Origin: Gonocerus acuteangulatus
Lineage: Eukaryota > Arthropoda > Insecta > Hemiptera > Coreidae
NCBI GenBank assembly: GCA_946811695.1
Contig: OX328132.1
Coordinates: 59,016,449 to 59,080,448 of the forward strand
DNA length: 64,000 bases
Direction: 5' to 3'
Shown piece after piece: positions 45,561 through 58,324 of the stretch. The stretch's first letter is position 1. Every line of letters begins with the position of its first letter. A program made the translations under genes and the position numbers. The notes under the pieces were generated by a model. It made no database searches, was not told the origin of the DNA, and worked only from the letters and a program-made list of their open reading frames with translations.

Positions 45561-46695
45561 CCAATTTCCACTACCGGCACACCATCTGCCACCTCCCCTT
45601 GTATGGTGTGAGGAGCTCCAACTCTTCCATCATTTTCTGTTTGAAATTAAATTTTAATTTACTCAATTTACTAATAAAATATAGTATTTTTTAAAAATAA
45701 ATACTGATCTGTTTTTCTAGTTGTTTATTATGTATTTAAATATTGCATTCATCTAGTATTTAATTAGTGATCGTCCTATCGCAGTTCATATTATTTGATG
45801 TTTAGTGATTGCTACAGAAGAAAGGTACATTTTCTTAAGGATGTTATTTACATATGAGTACAGTCATATTGTGACGAGTGTGTACTAGGGCGTATTCTCT
45901 GAGTAAAATCTGCATTAGCCAGTTGAATACAAACCGTAGAAACATAAAAAATTACTCCTTTTCAATTATTACCAAAATGTAATTTTTTATGACATTTTAT
46001 ATGCATTGCTATATGTATGCCTTTCGAATTTTTGCATGACAAGTTATTTTTATCAATTATTACTTAACTATTATCTATTTTCTTAAATAAATAAATATTT
46101 AAAAATTTAACTGAAATTAGTTTTTATTAGAAGCAGTAATTAATTAAGATATATTAGACTGAGAAAGCCTTATTTTCCATTTTTTTACTTAGTAACTTGT
46201 TTTATGGAACTTACCTTAGAAGCGAATAATTGTATGCTGGTCAGAGTAAAAATCCCATTAGTAAAAAATTACTACTTTTTCCCCAAATAAATCCAATAAT
46301 CCATTCAGGTAAAGTGCACTTGTACGAGGGTAAGTACTTATTCACTTACTAGTGCCTACTTGTGGTTATTGTTGTCAAAACAAAATTTAAAAAAATAAAA
46401 CAGTATAATAAAAGTAGTATATAAACAGTAGTAATAAAAGAAAACATTTTCGAATTGCATTACTATTTTCGTAATTTGTTATATCTACCAATCTCTGTAC
46501 TATTACTATAATACAATTTAATGGCACTATGCTATAGTAAAGTATATAATGTTATAATAATATACATATTTCATTATAATACTGATAATAGTTAATTTTA
46601 TAATAATATAATATTACAGTATATTTTACTAATGTTAATAGCACTACTACACCTAATATGGAAATGAAATGAATGAATATGTTCATTTCAGTTGA
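45561..46695. other. AT-rich intergenic sequence
   Basis: No coding potential was seen. Confidence 0.5.
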
Positions 46696-46699
46696 AATT

Positions 46700-47545
<846 letters not shown>

Positions 47546-48146
47546 CTAAAAATATATTAACAGCGGTGTATAGAAATATTACGAGTGTCTATTCTAATGT
47601 TCGTGCAACTTGGTCCGTAAATGTCAACGGGCCACTGCAGAACCTCTTGATTATTCGACTGCATGTGTTGCCACAGGAACGGTTCGGGCTACTCGGTGAG
47701 GTCAAATTACGGAAGGAAATTTAACTCTAGTTTCACGGGATCTGGATCGAACTGCATCTTTAATTACCTTCTCTAATTATAAAATTTAAGTAAACTGAGT
47801 CACGGGAACTGCGTCATTTATACGTATTTCCTTTTCCCTTTCCTCATTAACTCGCACCAAACTATTCTCAATTATAATTCTAGTTGTCTTTTGATAAATA
47901 CTTAATTGCGAATTCAGCTATGAAAACAAAACAGGCCACCATGATTTCCGAGTGCTAAAGACATCCCTCAGTAGGACAAAATAAAATATTAAAAGTTTTT
48001 CTTTTTTTGCCATGTTATATTAATTTAAAAAGGATGAACGAAATAAACCCAATATTCAGCTGGTAAATATTGAAAAATGTTCCCAATACATTTGCATTCC
48101 AAGAAAACCTCCCCCAATCTAAATATGTCCAAATAGACCACTCTAA
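47546..48146. other. Intergenic sequence, nothing recognised
   Basis: The 76-codon ORF starting at 47494 begins in repeat sequence and is not credible. Confidence 0.4.
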
Positions 48147-48330
48147 TCTATATATATAAAAATCACGTTACTGTCTTTTTATTTATTTGTTTGTTCCTTA
48201 TACAAATCTACACCGTTTGACCTATTTTGACCAAACTTGGCACACAGGTAGGTCTTGATACAAGAAATGTCCTACGCTAGGTCAAAATAGTCAAAATTCA
48301 AAATTTAGTCAAAAGGTCAAAAGTTTTGTT
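48147..48330 (+). mobile_element. Helitron-like 5' end, tentative
   Basis: It begins TCTATATATATAAAAATCAC just after an A and continues with TTTGACC.ATTTTGACCAAACTTGGCACAC. This layout is familiar from arthropod Helitron or Helentron 5' termini, which insert between A and T. No CTRR 3' terminus with hairpin was located, and no Rep/helicase sequence is present. Confidence 0.35.
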
Positions 48331-49318
48331 CAAGAAACATTGGCTACACTGAACCATTGAGATTGTGACGGTCATTTTAAATCGACTACTGCTGGCCTCT
48401 GTCGGCTGTTAGATCAAGTGCTGTTGTGCTGGCCTCTGTCGGTGTCGTTATGAACTAAAACAATTTCTCATCGTTGGACCGATTTTCGTAACTGGGTATA
48501 GACCACTAGGTATCAAGTAGATCTTGATACTGGGAGAGTCAGGCTGAAAGTAGGTGTAGCATAGCACATTGAGCAACAGCTTGTATTTAATATAATATTT
48601 TTTAAGAAAGCTTTTGTACTTTTAAGTTGTTCAAGTTCAAAACAAGATATGAACACTTTCCCGCAATACATACAGTTATGAACCGTCGACATTTCTCGTC
48701 AGTACTTCCGCTAAGTCTGTCCTCCGATTGCTTTATCGGATATTTGTCATTTGTCACGTGGAAACACGCTAAAACTGCCTTACCTCCAGACTACACACCT
48801 CTATTGAGTAAATGGCAACTCCACTGAAATTGACGACAGAAAATATTATAAAAAAATCCCAAGTAAGACAACTTCAATGGCGAACTATTTCTGTTAGTGT
48901 TTATTGCTCGCCTTAAATTAATATCCCTTCTCTTGTTAATTATGATAGTTTATTTTCGGGCGTTATCTGTTACCTTGTTAGACATAGTCCATTGGCGGGA
49001 GAAATCCCAAGGTTGTTTGTTTTTCATCTTGATAAAATTGTTTTCTTCTAACAATAGTTTCGTGTTACTTTACTCATCATTTTAGTGGATTCAACAAATA
49101 ATTTCATACATTTAACATTGCCGTCATATTCTATTGTTGTCTTACTAAAACAATTTTAGTTCTATGATCCTTAAATAATTATTGAGCTATCAACTATTCT
49201 GAATTTCTTTACATTAATAGAAATGAGTAATAGTGTTAATTGTAGGTTAAATAGATGAATCATTTTTGCGTCTATTCCTTTTACCCATATACGTGCTTTA
49301 AAAGCTTTTAATCCCTTA
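48331..49318. other. Intergenic sequence
   Basis: GCTGGCCTCTGTCGG occurs twice about 46 bp apart (48.39, 48.44 kb). Two short ORFs (48627-48827, 48897-49085) are unrecognised. Confidence 0.35.
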
Positions 49319-49321
49319 CTT

Positions 49322-49850
49322 ATGACGTTGTCCGATCAAACGATCTGGACGTGCCGACTAAAAATACCGACGTCCCAGGATAGATAGGACTCGAAAATAT
49401 CGCTCGTTCAAATTGATCTGTTATTATTTGTGATCATGCCTTATCCTATCACGCAGGTAGTGGTCCTGGTTTAGCGCGTTTCCTCTCGACTTTCAAAGGA
49501 AGGAAACCCGCTTATGTCCTACCGAGGGGTCAATTCGGGATGCCGTTGAGAAATGTTCCACGTCGGTTTTAGATTCAATTGACTATTTGTCCACACGTAT
49601 GCCATTCATACCAGGACCTCTGATATAGACATTTCCTTACTTTTGGAACTAAGGAAGTATTCCACAAAAAATAAATAAATAAATAAAAATATCAACAGAC
49701 ATGAGCACTTTTAGACTTTTTGTTGATTCTCTTAAATATCTCTAAAACGAGTCTAAACCTATAAAATGGCCTAAAAGAAGGTTCTCGTGCAATATGCGGT
49801 AGAAAAATCTCAGTAGGAGAAATCATTGCTTAAAATTTCCAACGAATTCG
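49322..49850 (-). repeat. Retrotransposon 3' region, partial copy with two cassettes
   Basis: A partial cassette (CTTATGACG, GATCTGGACGTGCCGACTA) lies at 49.32-49.37 kb and a second (AGCGCGTTTCCTCTCGAC, GGAAACCCGCTTATG) at 49.47-49.51 kb. Diverged body words follow (GGAACTAAGGAAGTAT, ACAGACATGAGCAC, AAGAAGGTTCT). Confidence 0.6.
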
Positions 49851-49856
49851 CCTGAA

Positions 49857-49998
49857 CGTGTATATATTCCGATTGGGCTGTCAGTTAAGACTGTCCAGCT
49901 GGCCGGAATATATAGACACGTTCAGGCGACCGGCTTTCAGGCGGACTGTTCCGGTCTAACTGACAGGCCTCCCTGAATCGTGTGTAGCCTGCTTTAGG
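49857..49998 (-). mobile_element. Foldback MITE, family M2, copy 2
   Basis: On the minus strand it reads CCTAAAGCAGGCTACACACG, then GGCCTGTCAGTTA, CAGTCCGCCTGAA, GTCGCCTGAACGTGT and ATATATTCCGGCC, then folds back to end GCGTTCAGGC-type sequence at 49.86 kb. The outer part of the second arm is missing. Confidence 0.75.
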
Positions 49999-50029
49999 TG
50001 AAGGCCTTTTTATCCTTTTTTAAGTGATC

Positions 50030-50056
50030 CTGATGAGACGCCATACGGGCATGAAA
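50030..50056 (+). ncRNA. Hammerhead-like core, third locus (weak)
   Basis: CTGATGA (50030-50036), one G, a 5-position stem with one mismatch around ATACG, then GAAAC (from 50053). The geometry is as at 5430 and 38515. The flanking sequence does not otherwise match those Penelope tails. Confidence 0.25.
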
Positions 50057-50344
50057 CATCTAAAGCGTACTGAATTAATAATTAGTGAATAATAGCGTGA
50101 TAAAGTGTGTTTTGAACTTCAACTAAGTTAAAATAACAAATCTATAAATAGGATCACCATCCTATAATATAATAATAATCTTAATATTTCGCCTTCAAAG
50201 AAACCGTTTTTTCCTAATTCAAAATTAGCACCTGAACTTCATTCTGTAAGAAATTCATTTGACTCTCGAATGGACAACTTTCTCTCACCTCGATTTCAAT
50301 TAGTATAAAGAAAATCTAAATTCTAATTAATAATGCTCCCTGGG

Positions 50345-50398
50345 TCTCCCCGTGGTAGATAGCTCGGCGCTAATGATCTAGAAAGTCCCTAAAATTTA
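50345..50398 (+). repeat. SINE 3' portion, truncated
   Basis: GTGGTAGATAGCTCGGCGCTA and ATGATCTAGAAAG match the 57.3-kb SINE near its 3' end. The upstream part is absent. Confidence 0.55.
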
Positions 50399-51190
50399 AT
50401 ATCTTTGATTGGCTGAATTTGAAACGTATGAAAAAACCTGAGTACCCAACATTATGACTGTTTTATTTAATGATTCCCGCTCACCACATTGTGGGCTCGT
50501 ATTATGAAAAATTCCCATTTAAAAAAACTGTTTAAATATCAACTGTAAAATATTTCAATGAACCTCAGAACCTTCTTCGGTGTAGCGCTCGGTGAAAAGG
50601 CTAGAGTTGGGGTGTATAAGGGCGGACCCAGATCGACCGAGGATGGATCGAAGGAGCGACCTTCCCACGTGGGGAGATCTCTCTCTCCCTTTCCATTCGT
50701 GTACAATCTCACTCTCTCACTCCCAACGTGTACAATTTCCCTCGCCCACTCCCTTCGTGTACACCCAATCCACGCTCCAGTACTTCCACAATCAGCAATA
50801 CGCTTCTCTTTGCAGAAGCCAATGTGTTTCATTCACACTTCGTTCTAATTTGTGACACTTAACAACTGATTGGAAAATTGATTAAAGCTAAAGGCAATTT
50901 TGTTCGGAATGCTTACTGATCTCCTTCGACTTAACTGTAACATCTTTTATAACGTGCTACCTCCTATAGTGTCGTAAAATGGTTATGCGTTTGAAAATAG
51001 TAGCAGTTTGAGATTCAGCTAGGAGAAAAGAACGTTAGATCTTCAAGCAAAAATCTATATTGGACGTTTCGGCAGCTTTCTTCGGCAAAAAAAATAAATA
51101 TACATAATTCCAAATAAGAATAATCAAACAGTAGGAAACCTTTTACACATAATGACAAAAAATTAAGAAACAATCTCCTTTCTAAAAAAA
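50399..51190. other. Intergenic sequence with a small minisatellite
   Basis: At about 50696-50775 a ~29-bp unit TTCGTGTAC, then (A)ATCTCACTC, is present three times. Overlapping ORFs on both strands (50.54-50.86 kb) arise from it. At about 51.06-51.08 kb the minus strand has GAAGAAAGCTGCCGAAACGTCC, a decayed Penelope-tail word. Confidence 0.45.
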
Positions 51191-51192
51191 AA

Positions 51193-51893
51193 TGCGAGAC
51201 TATGTATAGGGAGTGTTGCGAGACATTGTTTAGTGAGAATCGCTGGACATTGTTTAGGGAGAATCGCTGGACATTGCTGAGGAAAAGAGGCGAGACTATG
51301 TATAGGGAGAGTTGCGAGACATTGTTTAGGGAGAATCACTGAACAATGCTGAGGAAGAGAGGCGAGACAGTTTAACTGGAATCAATAGACATTGCTCAGG
51401 AAGAGAGGCAAGACAGTTTAGCAGGAATCAATAGACATTGCTGAAGAAGATTAGCGAGACTATGTATAGGGAGAGTTGCTAGACCGTTTAGGAAGAATCA
51501 CTGAACATTGCTGAGGAAGAGAGGCCAGACAGTTTAGCAGGAATCAATAGACATTGCAGAGTAAGATTAGCCAAACTATGTATAGGGAGAGTTGGTAGAC
51601 ATTTCTTAAGGAGAATCGCTGGACATTGCTGAGGAAGAGAGGCGAGACAATGTATAGGGAGAGTTGCGAGACATTGTTCAGGGGGAATCGCTGGACATAG
51701 CGGAGGAAGAAAGGCGTTTTAGTTGGCTAACCATTCCAAGTTGTAGATTGTTAGTACCATTCCCTCCAAATGATCCTAGCCCGAAATGATTTCCTATATA
51801 CGCCCATGTATAGAGAGAGTTCATAGACAGTAGATAGACATTGTTCATGGAGAATCGCTGTACATTGCAGAGGGAGAGTTGTGAGACTTGGTA
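51193..51893. repeat. Complex minisatellite of ~30-36-bp related modules
   Basis: The modules GCGAGACTATGTATAGGGAG, TTGCGAGACATTGTTTAGGG and AATCGCTGGACATTGCTGAGG are shuffled in varying order. A MITE fragment interrupts the right part. Confidence 0.85.
51714..51808. mobile_element. M1 MITE 3' fragment, copy e, inside a minisatellite
   Basis: GCGTTTTAGTTGGCTAA, GATTGTTAGTACCATTCC and the intact right end CTATATACGCCCATG match M1. The left half is absent. The array continues on both sides, so it arrived after array formation or was trapped by it. Confidence 0.8.
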
Positions 51894-52463
51894 TGTTTAA
51901 CAGACAACTTACTCGACAGATCTTATTGGTTATTTCAATAATCAAATAAATCATATAGGTTATTTTTACGAGGAACCAACCCTTATTGGTGTCCAAAACG
52001 AGTTAATAACTTACGAGGTGTTCTCAACGGGCCACTCTCTCACATGTATATATTTGTACTGCATCGTTGATTTTTGTAATTTGCTCTAATCTTATACTTG
52101 CAGATTCTTATTTCATGTATTTCTTCTCTAGTAAGTCGCTGATATGTGGGCGTTTATTATACACCCTAAAATGTCATAAATTTGAAATGATTGTACATTT
52201 TTGTTATTTTTTATTCTCTTTATGGTCACTTAATAGCGCTGTATTTATAAACTATTTACCGTATATAAATTGTCGTATTGACCTTTAACTTAATACTTGC
52301 AATTCACCAATGTGACCTTCCACCTACTCACATTTACGAGGGACGGCGCTTATTTCAAACTAGATACTTAATTTATTATATATATCAAGTTTTGAAAAAT
52401 GAATATAGGCGTTTTAACGTCTTAAAATATTCATTACATTTCACATACAGATATAAATGATAC
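51894..52463. other. AT-rich intergenic sequence
   Basis: Nothing was recognised. Confidence 0.45.
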
Positions 52464-52820
52464 GTCAAATGAAAGAGCAACTCAAATAGTTTTGTTTGTT
52501 GGCACCGCAATCAAAATCGGGCCATCTCTTCGTCACATTTGCTAAAAACGGACGAAGGTGAAAATATAGCGTGGAATGGTGACAACAAACAAGATGGTTT
52601 TAGATGCTCTTTCATATGACTTAACATTTATAACTGTAAGTTTTACGTAAAATTTAATGACTGATAACTCAAATAGTTTTGTTTGTTGTCACCAGTGCAC
52701 TTGTGCGCGCAATCTCCGTCAGAAAGCGCTTGTAGCTAAGGTGACGGCTGGTAAACAAATGGCCCGATTTTGATCGTTTTGGTCCCAACAAACAGAACTG
52801 TTTGGGTTGCTTTTTCATAA
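52464..52820. mobile_element. Two adjacent related foldback/TIR elements
   Basis: Copy 1 (about 52464-52618) starts AATGAAAGAGCAACTCAAAT then AGTTTTGTTTGTTGGCACC, and ends with the imperfect complement GGTGACAACAAACAAGATGG. Copy 2 (about 52664-52820) starts AACTCAAATAGTTTTGTTTG and ends CAACAAACAGAACTGTTTGG. The two interiors differ but share GGGCCATC or ATGGCCCGATTTTGAT words. No superfamily was assigned. Confidence 0.65.
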
Positions 52821-53830
52821 ATTACAATTGTAAGTTTAATTATACAAATACCATAAAGCCCCGATATTCATTTTAAACACCATTCACAAGTACAACGGAC
52901 TTTTTATTTGGGTTTCTTGAATTCTAAAGATTTCTGAAAGAGTGTTATTTATTTATTTTATTTCTTATAAATAAAAATTTATAAAAAGAATTGTTGTCTT
53001 CACATTTATAGCTGAAATATTTTTAGCAAACTAACCATTTAGTAATAATTAAATAGGGGTTAATATTTAAATAGAATAGTTGATTTTGTTCTTTCTTTAG
53101 TAAATCAATATCTTTTAAAATATTCATTTCGCATTGTGCAAAGTTATAAATGCGAATATTGGGCGGCAGTTCATTTATCAAACCGAACCGAAACAAGACG
53201 AACGAAATATTTGATACGGTTACTTCCGGCTGACATCGTCCTTTCGAAATTGGCATTTTAGCCTTTTTTTCCCCCTAGATTATGTCTTAAGCTTTAGATG
53301 GTTAGCCACTATGGGCTGTTTCTAATTATTCCATTTCTCATGAGACGGCAGATTGGCCGTCAAATATGTAGATCAAGAAAAAACTATGTGTAGAAGATTT
53401 TATCTTTCTTTTTTTTTTATTTATTGTTCTCTCAATTTTAGTGATTTTTTTTTAAACTTCTAGGTACCCCTATGTAACCGAAATTCATATGTCCACTGTT
53501 TAGTCAAACGTAAAACCATTTACGAGTCAGTCCGTCATAATGTTTAATGGCCGAAACAAATAATTTTCTTTTTACTCAATTCCTAAAAAAATTGAATATA
53601 TAATCTCGAAAGTAACGAGATATACATATATTATGCTCCGCGTTCAAATACTTATAAAAATGGTACCTAAAATTGGTTCTGGATTGACGTATAAAAGCTC
53701 AAAAGCAGATTATCTACGCAATTTCAGACACTACTTGAACTCATTGGTAAATCATTATCTTATCTATTACTGTAATAGCTGATGTTTGGCTTAATCGTTA
53801 TTCTGAGTATTTTGCGTCATTTGGGCGTGT
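52821..53830. other. Intergenic sequence with one weak minus-strand ORF
   Basis: An ORF at 53256-53023 (77 codons, minus) starts in a good Kozak-like context (AAAATGCC), has an ETS-like GCCGGAAGTAAC just inside, and ends KEQNQLFYLNINPYL. It has no recognised domain and could be chance. Confidence 0.3.
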
Positions 53831-55545
53831 ACCGTGGTCAGAAATAACGTCCTGGGGCTAATTAAAATAAAATTCATGGCTTGTGTTGAGTTTTCTTTAA
53901 GACTGGTGGGGTTTTTGTTCGAAGAAACTATGCTGGCAGGATTCCCTGCCATGCCAGCTGCCCTCGTAGCCTCGAGACACATTAGGAACACACCTCCTTC
54001 TCGCCTGCCAAGTCCTTTTCAGACGGGCATTTTTGCGACTCAACTAATCAGGAGTTCCTTCCTAATCAAGAACTTAAAATACCGCCTAAAAGCCCTCCAA
54101 AATCAGAGGAGTTTAATTTCTATTCTCATATGTATCCATAATTATGTATATCGTGATTTGAGGTACTTAGTTTCACGATTCTTGAAGCATGATATGAAGC
54201 ATATCCCTAATCCTCATTTGATGAACGGGCCTTTACATCAAGTTTTCGTGATATCTTTGTTTGAAATACAAGTCTATATCCTTGTATGAAGAATGAAAAT
54301 ATACGGCACGTTGCTTATTCCCAAGAGTACGTTGCATCGGTCCGGAGTACTCTGAACGAGCACTTTCGGGTCTAGTTGAGTGAAAGTATACTTTCGTACA
54401 GTTAGGAGACTTTTGTGTTATGTGGTTAGTTGCTGTTACCTGTTAGTGTGATAAGGTTGGTAATTGGTAATCAGATGGTCTATCAGTCCGTCGTTGCCTT
54501 CGAACAGAGTTCGTGTGTTACTATTGTGAAATTGGAGGGTAACGTGAAAAAGTAACTGGCTTAATTGTCGTTATTATTATGATTAATATTGTGGTTGTTC
54601 TGTTGTGTCCAATGGTAGTTTTTTGTTGTTTTTTTTTGCTCATTCGTGACGCCATGGAGGTCTAAACATAGTATATGAACTTGTATTAAACAGTACGTTG
54701 TTGATCTCGTTTTTTCTTGTATTACGTAAGTTCTGGGAGTAGTGAAAGAAACACTGATTTTCCAGGCGTTTCCGCTTGCTCTTTCGCAGTCTTCAACACT
54801 AAATGACAGGAAATGGAAAGAAAGGTACGAGTTATGTATAGTTTTATGTTTCTTCAGTTCAGGTTAGCCGACTGGGGACTTAAGGCTAGGAAGTGTTTCT
54901 ATCGCTTCCTTGCCAAGACCTTCTACACCCGCTCTCTAGGAACCATGGTACAAGTTTGTCATTTCTACTTACTTGTGCATACATTACTTACTTAGATTCT
55001 ACTCAATATTTTTTTTTTTTTTTTCATTTTTAGCCCATGCTTTAATTCAAGCATGCAACGAAATACTGCCAAAATTTAAGACTTCTAACATTAACCAAGG
55101 CTAACAAAACGTCGTTAGACCTACAGACAAATATCAATTTGTTTAAGGATGAATTTGTTATTTTTGACGTATAAAACAGGAAAATATCAAGAACCGGGTT
55201 AATTCTCGGTTATCTATAGACAATACTTTTATTTTATTAATATAATTTATTGAATGAGGCATTTAACGTCCAATCTTCAACAGCAAATTTTAATGTAATA
55301 TTCTTAGCATCATTATTTTAAGTACAAGAAAATACGTCACGATGTAGTATTTATTATCATGAAAAAGCATATTCTTAATATTCATTTGAAGTCCAAAGGT
55401 CGCCATCAAATTATGATGCAATAGTCTCAACATCATTATTTGAATTACATTCTCGTTGTAAGTGTAAAAATATACTTCGTGATTTAGTCTATATTTTAAT
55501 CTTTATTTAGTATACACTTTTATCAGGGCTTCATTCATGCGCTTA
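53831..55545. other. Intergenic sequence with unrecognised ORF and one exon-like patch
   Basis: A 151-codon plus-strand ORF at 53834-54289 is the longest non-repeat, non-transposon frame in the window. It has no recognisable motif and no codon bias I can see. At about 54863-54944 a pyrimidine tract plus AG (TTTCTTCAGTTCAG) precedes ~80 bp with GC-rich third positions (FLAKTFYTRSLGTM) and a weak GT. I do not call a gene from either. Confidence 0.3.
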
Positions 55546-55547
55546 TA

Positions 55548-56225
55548 TTAGATCAGGAGAAATGTCTCTGGATCCCCGATATAGGGGGTTGTAGTATTCC
55601 TCCGGTTCTCTTGCTAGTGGTAGGGGGGAGGGATTTCCTGTTGATGTTAGATCAGGAGAAATGTCTTTTGGTCTCCGATATGGGCATTGTAGTATTCCTC
55701 TGGTTCTCTAGGCAAGGGGGGGGGTGGGATTTTCTGTTGGTATTGGATCGAGAAATGTCTCTGGGCTCCGATATAGAGGGTCGTAGTATTCCTCCTGTTC
55801 TCTAGGCAGTGAGGGGGAGGTATTTCCTGTTGATATTAGATCAGGAGAAATGTCTCTGGGTCTCCGATATAGGGTATTGTAGTATTTCTCCTGTACTCTA
55901 GGCTGTGGGGGGGGGGGTTTATTTCCTGTTGATGTTAGATCAGGATAAATGTCTTTGGGTCTCCGATATAGAAGGTCGTAGTATTCCTCCTGTTCTCTAG
56001 GCAGTGGGGGGGGGGGGGTATTCCCTGTTGATATTAGATCAGGAGAAATGTCTCTGGATCCCCGATATAGGGGATTGTAGTATTCCTCTGGTTCTCTAGG
56101 CAAGAGGGGGGAGGGATTTCCTGTTAGTATTGGATCGAGAAATGTCTCCGGGTCTCCGATATAGGGGGTGATAGCAACCTCCCAGTTCTCTAGGCTTTGG
56201 GGGTGAGGGATTTTCTCTTAGTATT
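55548..56225. repeat. ~97-bp minisatellite with a G run in every unit, ~7 copies
   Basis: GATCAGGAGAAATGTCTCTG starts near 55551, 55650, 55839, 55938 and 56037, with variants at 55746 and 56131. Each unit has TCCGATATAGGG, TAGTATTCCTCCTGTTCTCT and then a G run of 5 to about 12. Minus-strand proline-rich ORFs (PPPPQPREQEEYY) are repeat artefacts. Confidence 0.9.
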
Positions 56226-56749
56226 AGACCAGAACAAATGTCTCAGTCTATGGAATATAGGGGACAGCGTTGTGCCGCCAATTTCCTTTCTACTTGTAAG
56301 ACTCTTCATCACTTTTAGAAATATATTTCGCAACGACAACAAATATACGCCCTCAGTTGGTGAGGCTCTGAGCCAAGATTACACTGCAGATCTATACATC
56401 ATCATTGGAACCACAAGTGTCCATATTGGTTTGGTTTGATCAGTAAGAAATCGGCTAAGGCGTTTCATATCCAGCCTTGCGATGCACCTTCTCTCAATCA
56501 CAACAGCAAAAATCGTTGTCATTGCACAATCAATTGCAACTATAATCAAATGAAAGAAAGCTTTAAATGTACTATTAACTAAAAAGTAGGAATTATGTAG
56601 TGAGGTCCGAAAGGTTAAATTTTCGTGTTGTGCGATAACCAGCGAATTGAAGGATGTATTTATAAACTTAAGGACACCCTTAGCCCTTGAAGGATTTCTC
56701 AAACCATTCATTATTCAATCAATATCTATCAAATACATAATCTCTGTCA
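56226..56749. other. Intergenic sequence, nothing recognised
   Basis: Overlapping short ORFs at 56.2-56.7 kb are unrecognised. Confidence 0.35.
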
Positions 56750-57079
<330 letters not shown>

Positions 57080-57189
57080 AAATGAGAATCTAAGGCAAGA
57101 CAGGACCACGGTGGCTACCCAATATATATATACATATACATATATTTTGGGTAGCCACCGTGGTCCTGTCTTGCCTTAGATTCTCATTT
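57080..57189. repeat. 110-bp palindrome abutting the previous one
   Basis: The arms (AAATGAGAATCTAAGGCAAG and onward, ~42 bp) are exactly inverted around an AT-rich ~26-bp core. The first base directly follows the last base of the 330-bp palindrome. The right arm is the head of the SINE that continues to 57349, so the left arm is an inverted extra copy of that head. Confidence 0.95.
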
Positions 57190-57349
57190 GGGAGATTCGG
57201 GTACGATTCCTGCCTCCAGCAGGTTGAGTATTTTCGTTTCAGTACCGTGGAAAAGCTTCCCTGCCCTACCTTGGATGTTTCCTAAGGGTGGCAACCTATA
57301 GATAGCTCGGTGCTCATGGCCTAGATGCAGAAGCGCTGTAAAAAAAAAC
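57148..57349 (+). repeat. tRNA-derived SINE, most complete copy
   Basis: The head holds CCGTGGTCCTG (box A-like), TAGATTCTCAT (anticodon-arm-like, CTC as for glutamate) and GGGTACGATTCC (box B with one change). The body has GGAAAAGCTTCCCTGCCCTA, CCTTGGATGTTTCC and AAGGGTGGCAACCTATAG. The tail GCTCGGTGCTCATGGCC and AGCGCTGT runs into A8. It matches the SINE at 1.30-1.47 kb along its length. Confidence 0.75.
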
Positions 57350-57394
57350 ATTATTGATAGAATAATTTCTTATACTTGTGAATTCACCCTTCCC

Positions 57395-57459
<65 letters not shown>

Positions 57460-57490
57460 GGGCGAACGAGCCACAGCTACTCGACCATAT
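57395..57490 (-). repeat. Long poly(T): tail of a minus-strand retroposon
   Basis: About 55 T residues are followed by ATAGGGCGAACGAGCCACAG. On the minus strand this is a 3' end ...TTCGCCCTAT plus poly(A). The body is not a family recognised elsewhere in the window. A real length this long is prone to sequencing error. Confidence 0.55.
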
Positions 57491-58188
57491 TTTTATAAAA
57501 GTTTCGAATTCTCTAATTATAATTTTTCCGACAGTACATTTATTATATACTAGTAATTCAACACATATCTTCATTTATTGGGTAGGTCAATTCATTTTTA
57601 TTTTCTTGAAACGAAAGCGAAAAAATAAAAGGTTTTCAATTTACTCAAAGGGTTGTTTTAAACATTTTTTCTACCGAAACAAGGAAATTTGTTAAATTGC
57701 CTGCAAATCTGACGAAAATAAAAATGAATATATAATAAATATATAAATTAAAATGTTTATAGATAATGAAAATTTGTCAGTTTTCATTTTTCACATATTG
57801 GGAATTATCTCAATAATAATAATTATAATAATAATATATAATAATTTATTATAATAATGGCAGGCGATCATTATCCTATGCAATTACAATGGTTATTTTT
57901 TATAAACTCATAAAAAATAACAATTGTATTTCTTAATTTATAATTATAGAAAAAAGTTACATTTTATCAAATAATTTTTTTTTTTTTTTTTTTACGTAAA
58001 TTGTACAATTTTTACCAAATCAATTATCACTTCCGTTTTATTATTACTAACGCTGTTTTTAACGTTTATTTAAAAGAAATCCTGAGTAGTTCTATTTTAA
58101 ACTTGTTATAAAAGGCAACCTAACTTAAAATTATAACTCCGGTAAAGTTTATTTGAACATTAAAAGGTTAGGTCCCTCTTTAGTGTCC
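57491..58188. other. Very AT-rich intergenic sequence
   Basis: Nothing was recognised. Confidence 0.45.
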
Positions 58189-58323
58189 ATGAAAGCTGTG
58201 AGCGCCATAAAATCCACCTTATTGGCTTTCTTGCTGATATCAGCTTATTTGAGTCGTTATATTTCTCAAGGGAAGCATCAGCATTTATTCCGAAACATTA
58301 ATCGCTTCTCATATAAACCCTGA
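58189..58323 (+). CDS. Candidate 44-residue peptide with signal-peptide-like start (weak)
   Basis: ATG at 58189 opens a short frame with a basic start (MKAVSAIKS), a hydrophobic core (TLLAFLLISAYL) and a polar remainder ending NRFSYKP before TGA. This resembles a secreted peptide precursor or the first exon of one. There is no recognised mature-peptide motif, no dibasic cleavage site and no visible TATA box. An open frame of 44 codons is easily due to chance. The GC-richer block that follows makes the locus slightly more interesting. Confidence 0.15.
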   Translation: MKAVSAIKSTLLAFLLISAYLSRYISQGKHQHLFRNINRFSYKP

Positions 58324-58324
58324 T

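Noticed and set aside
53834..54289. 151-codon plus-strand ORF as a host gene
   Set aside because: There is no recognisable motif, no splice context and no evident codon bias. Given 64 kb of random sequence, an ORF of this size is possible by chance.
55708..56103. 131-codon minus-strand proline-rich ORF
   Set aside because: It is a direct translation of the 97-bp minisatellite. Its length depends on G-run lengths that vary between units.
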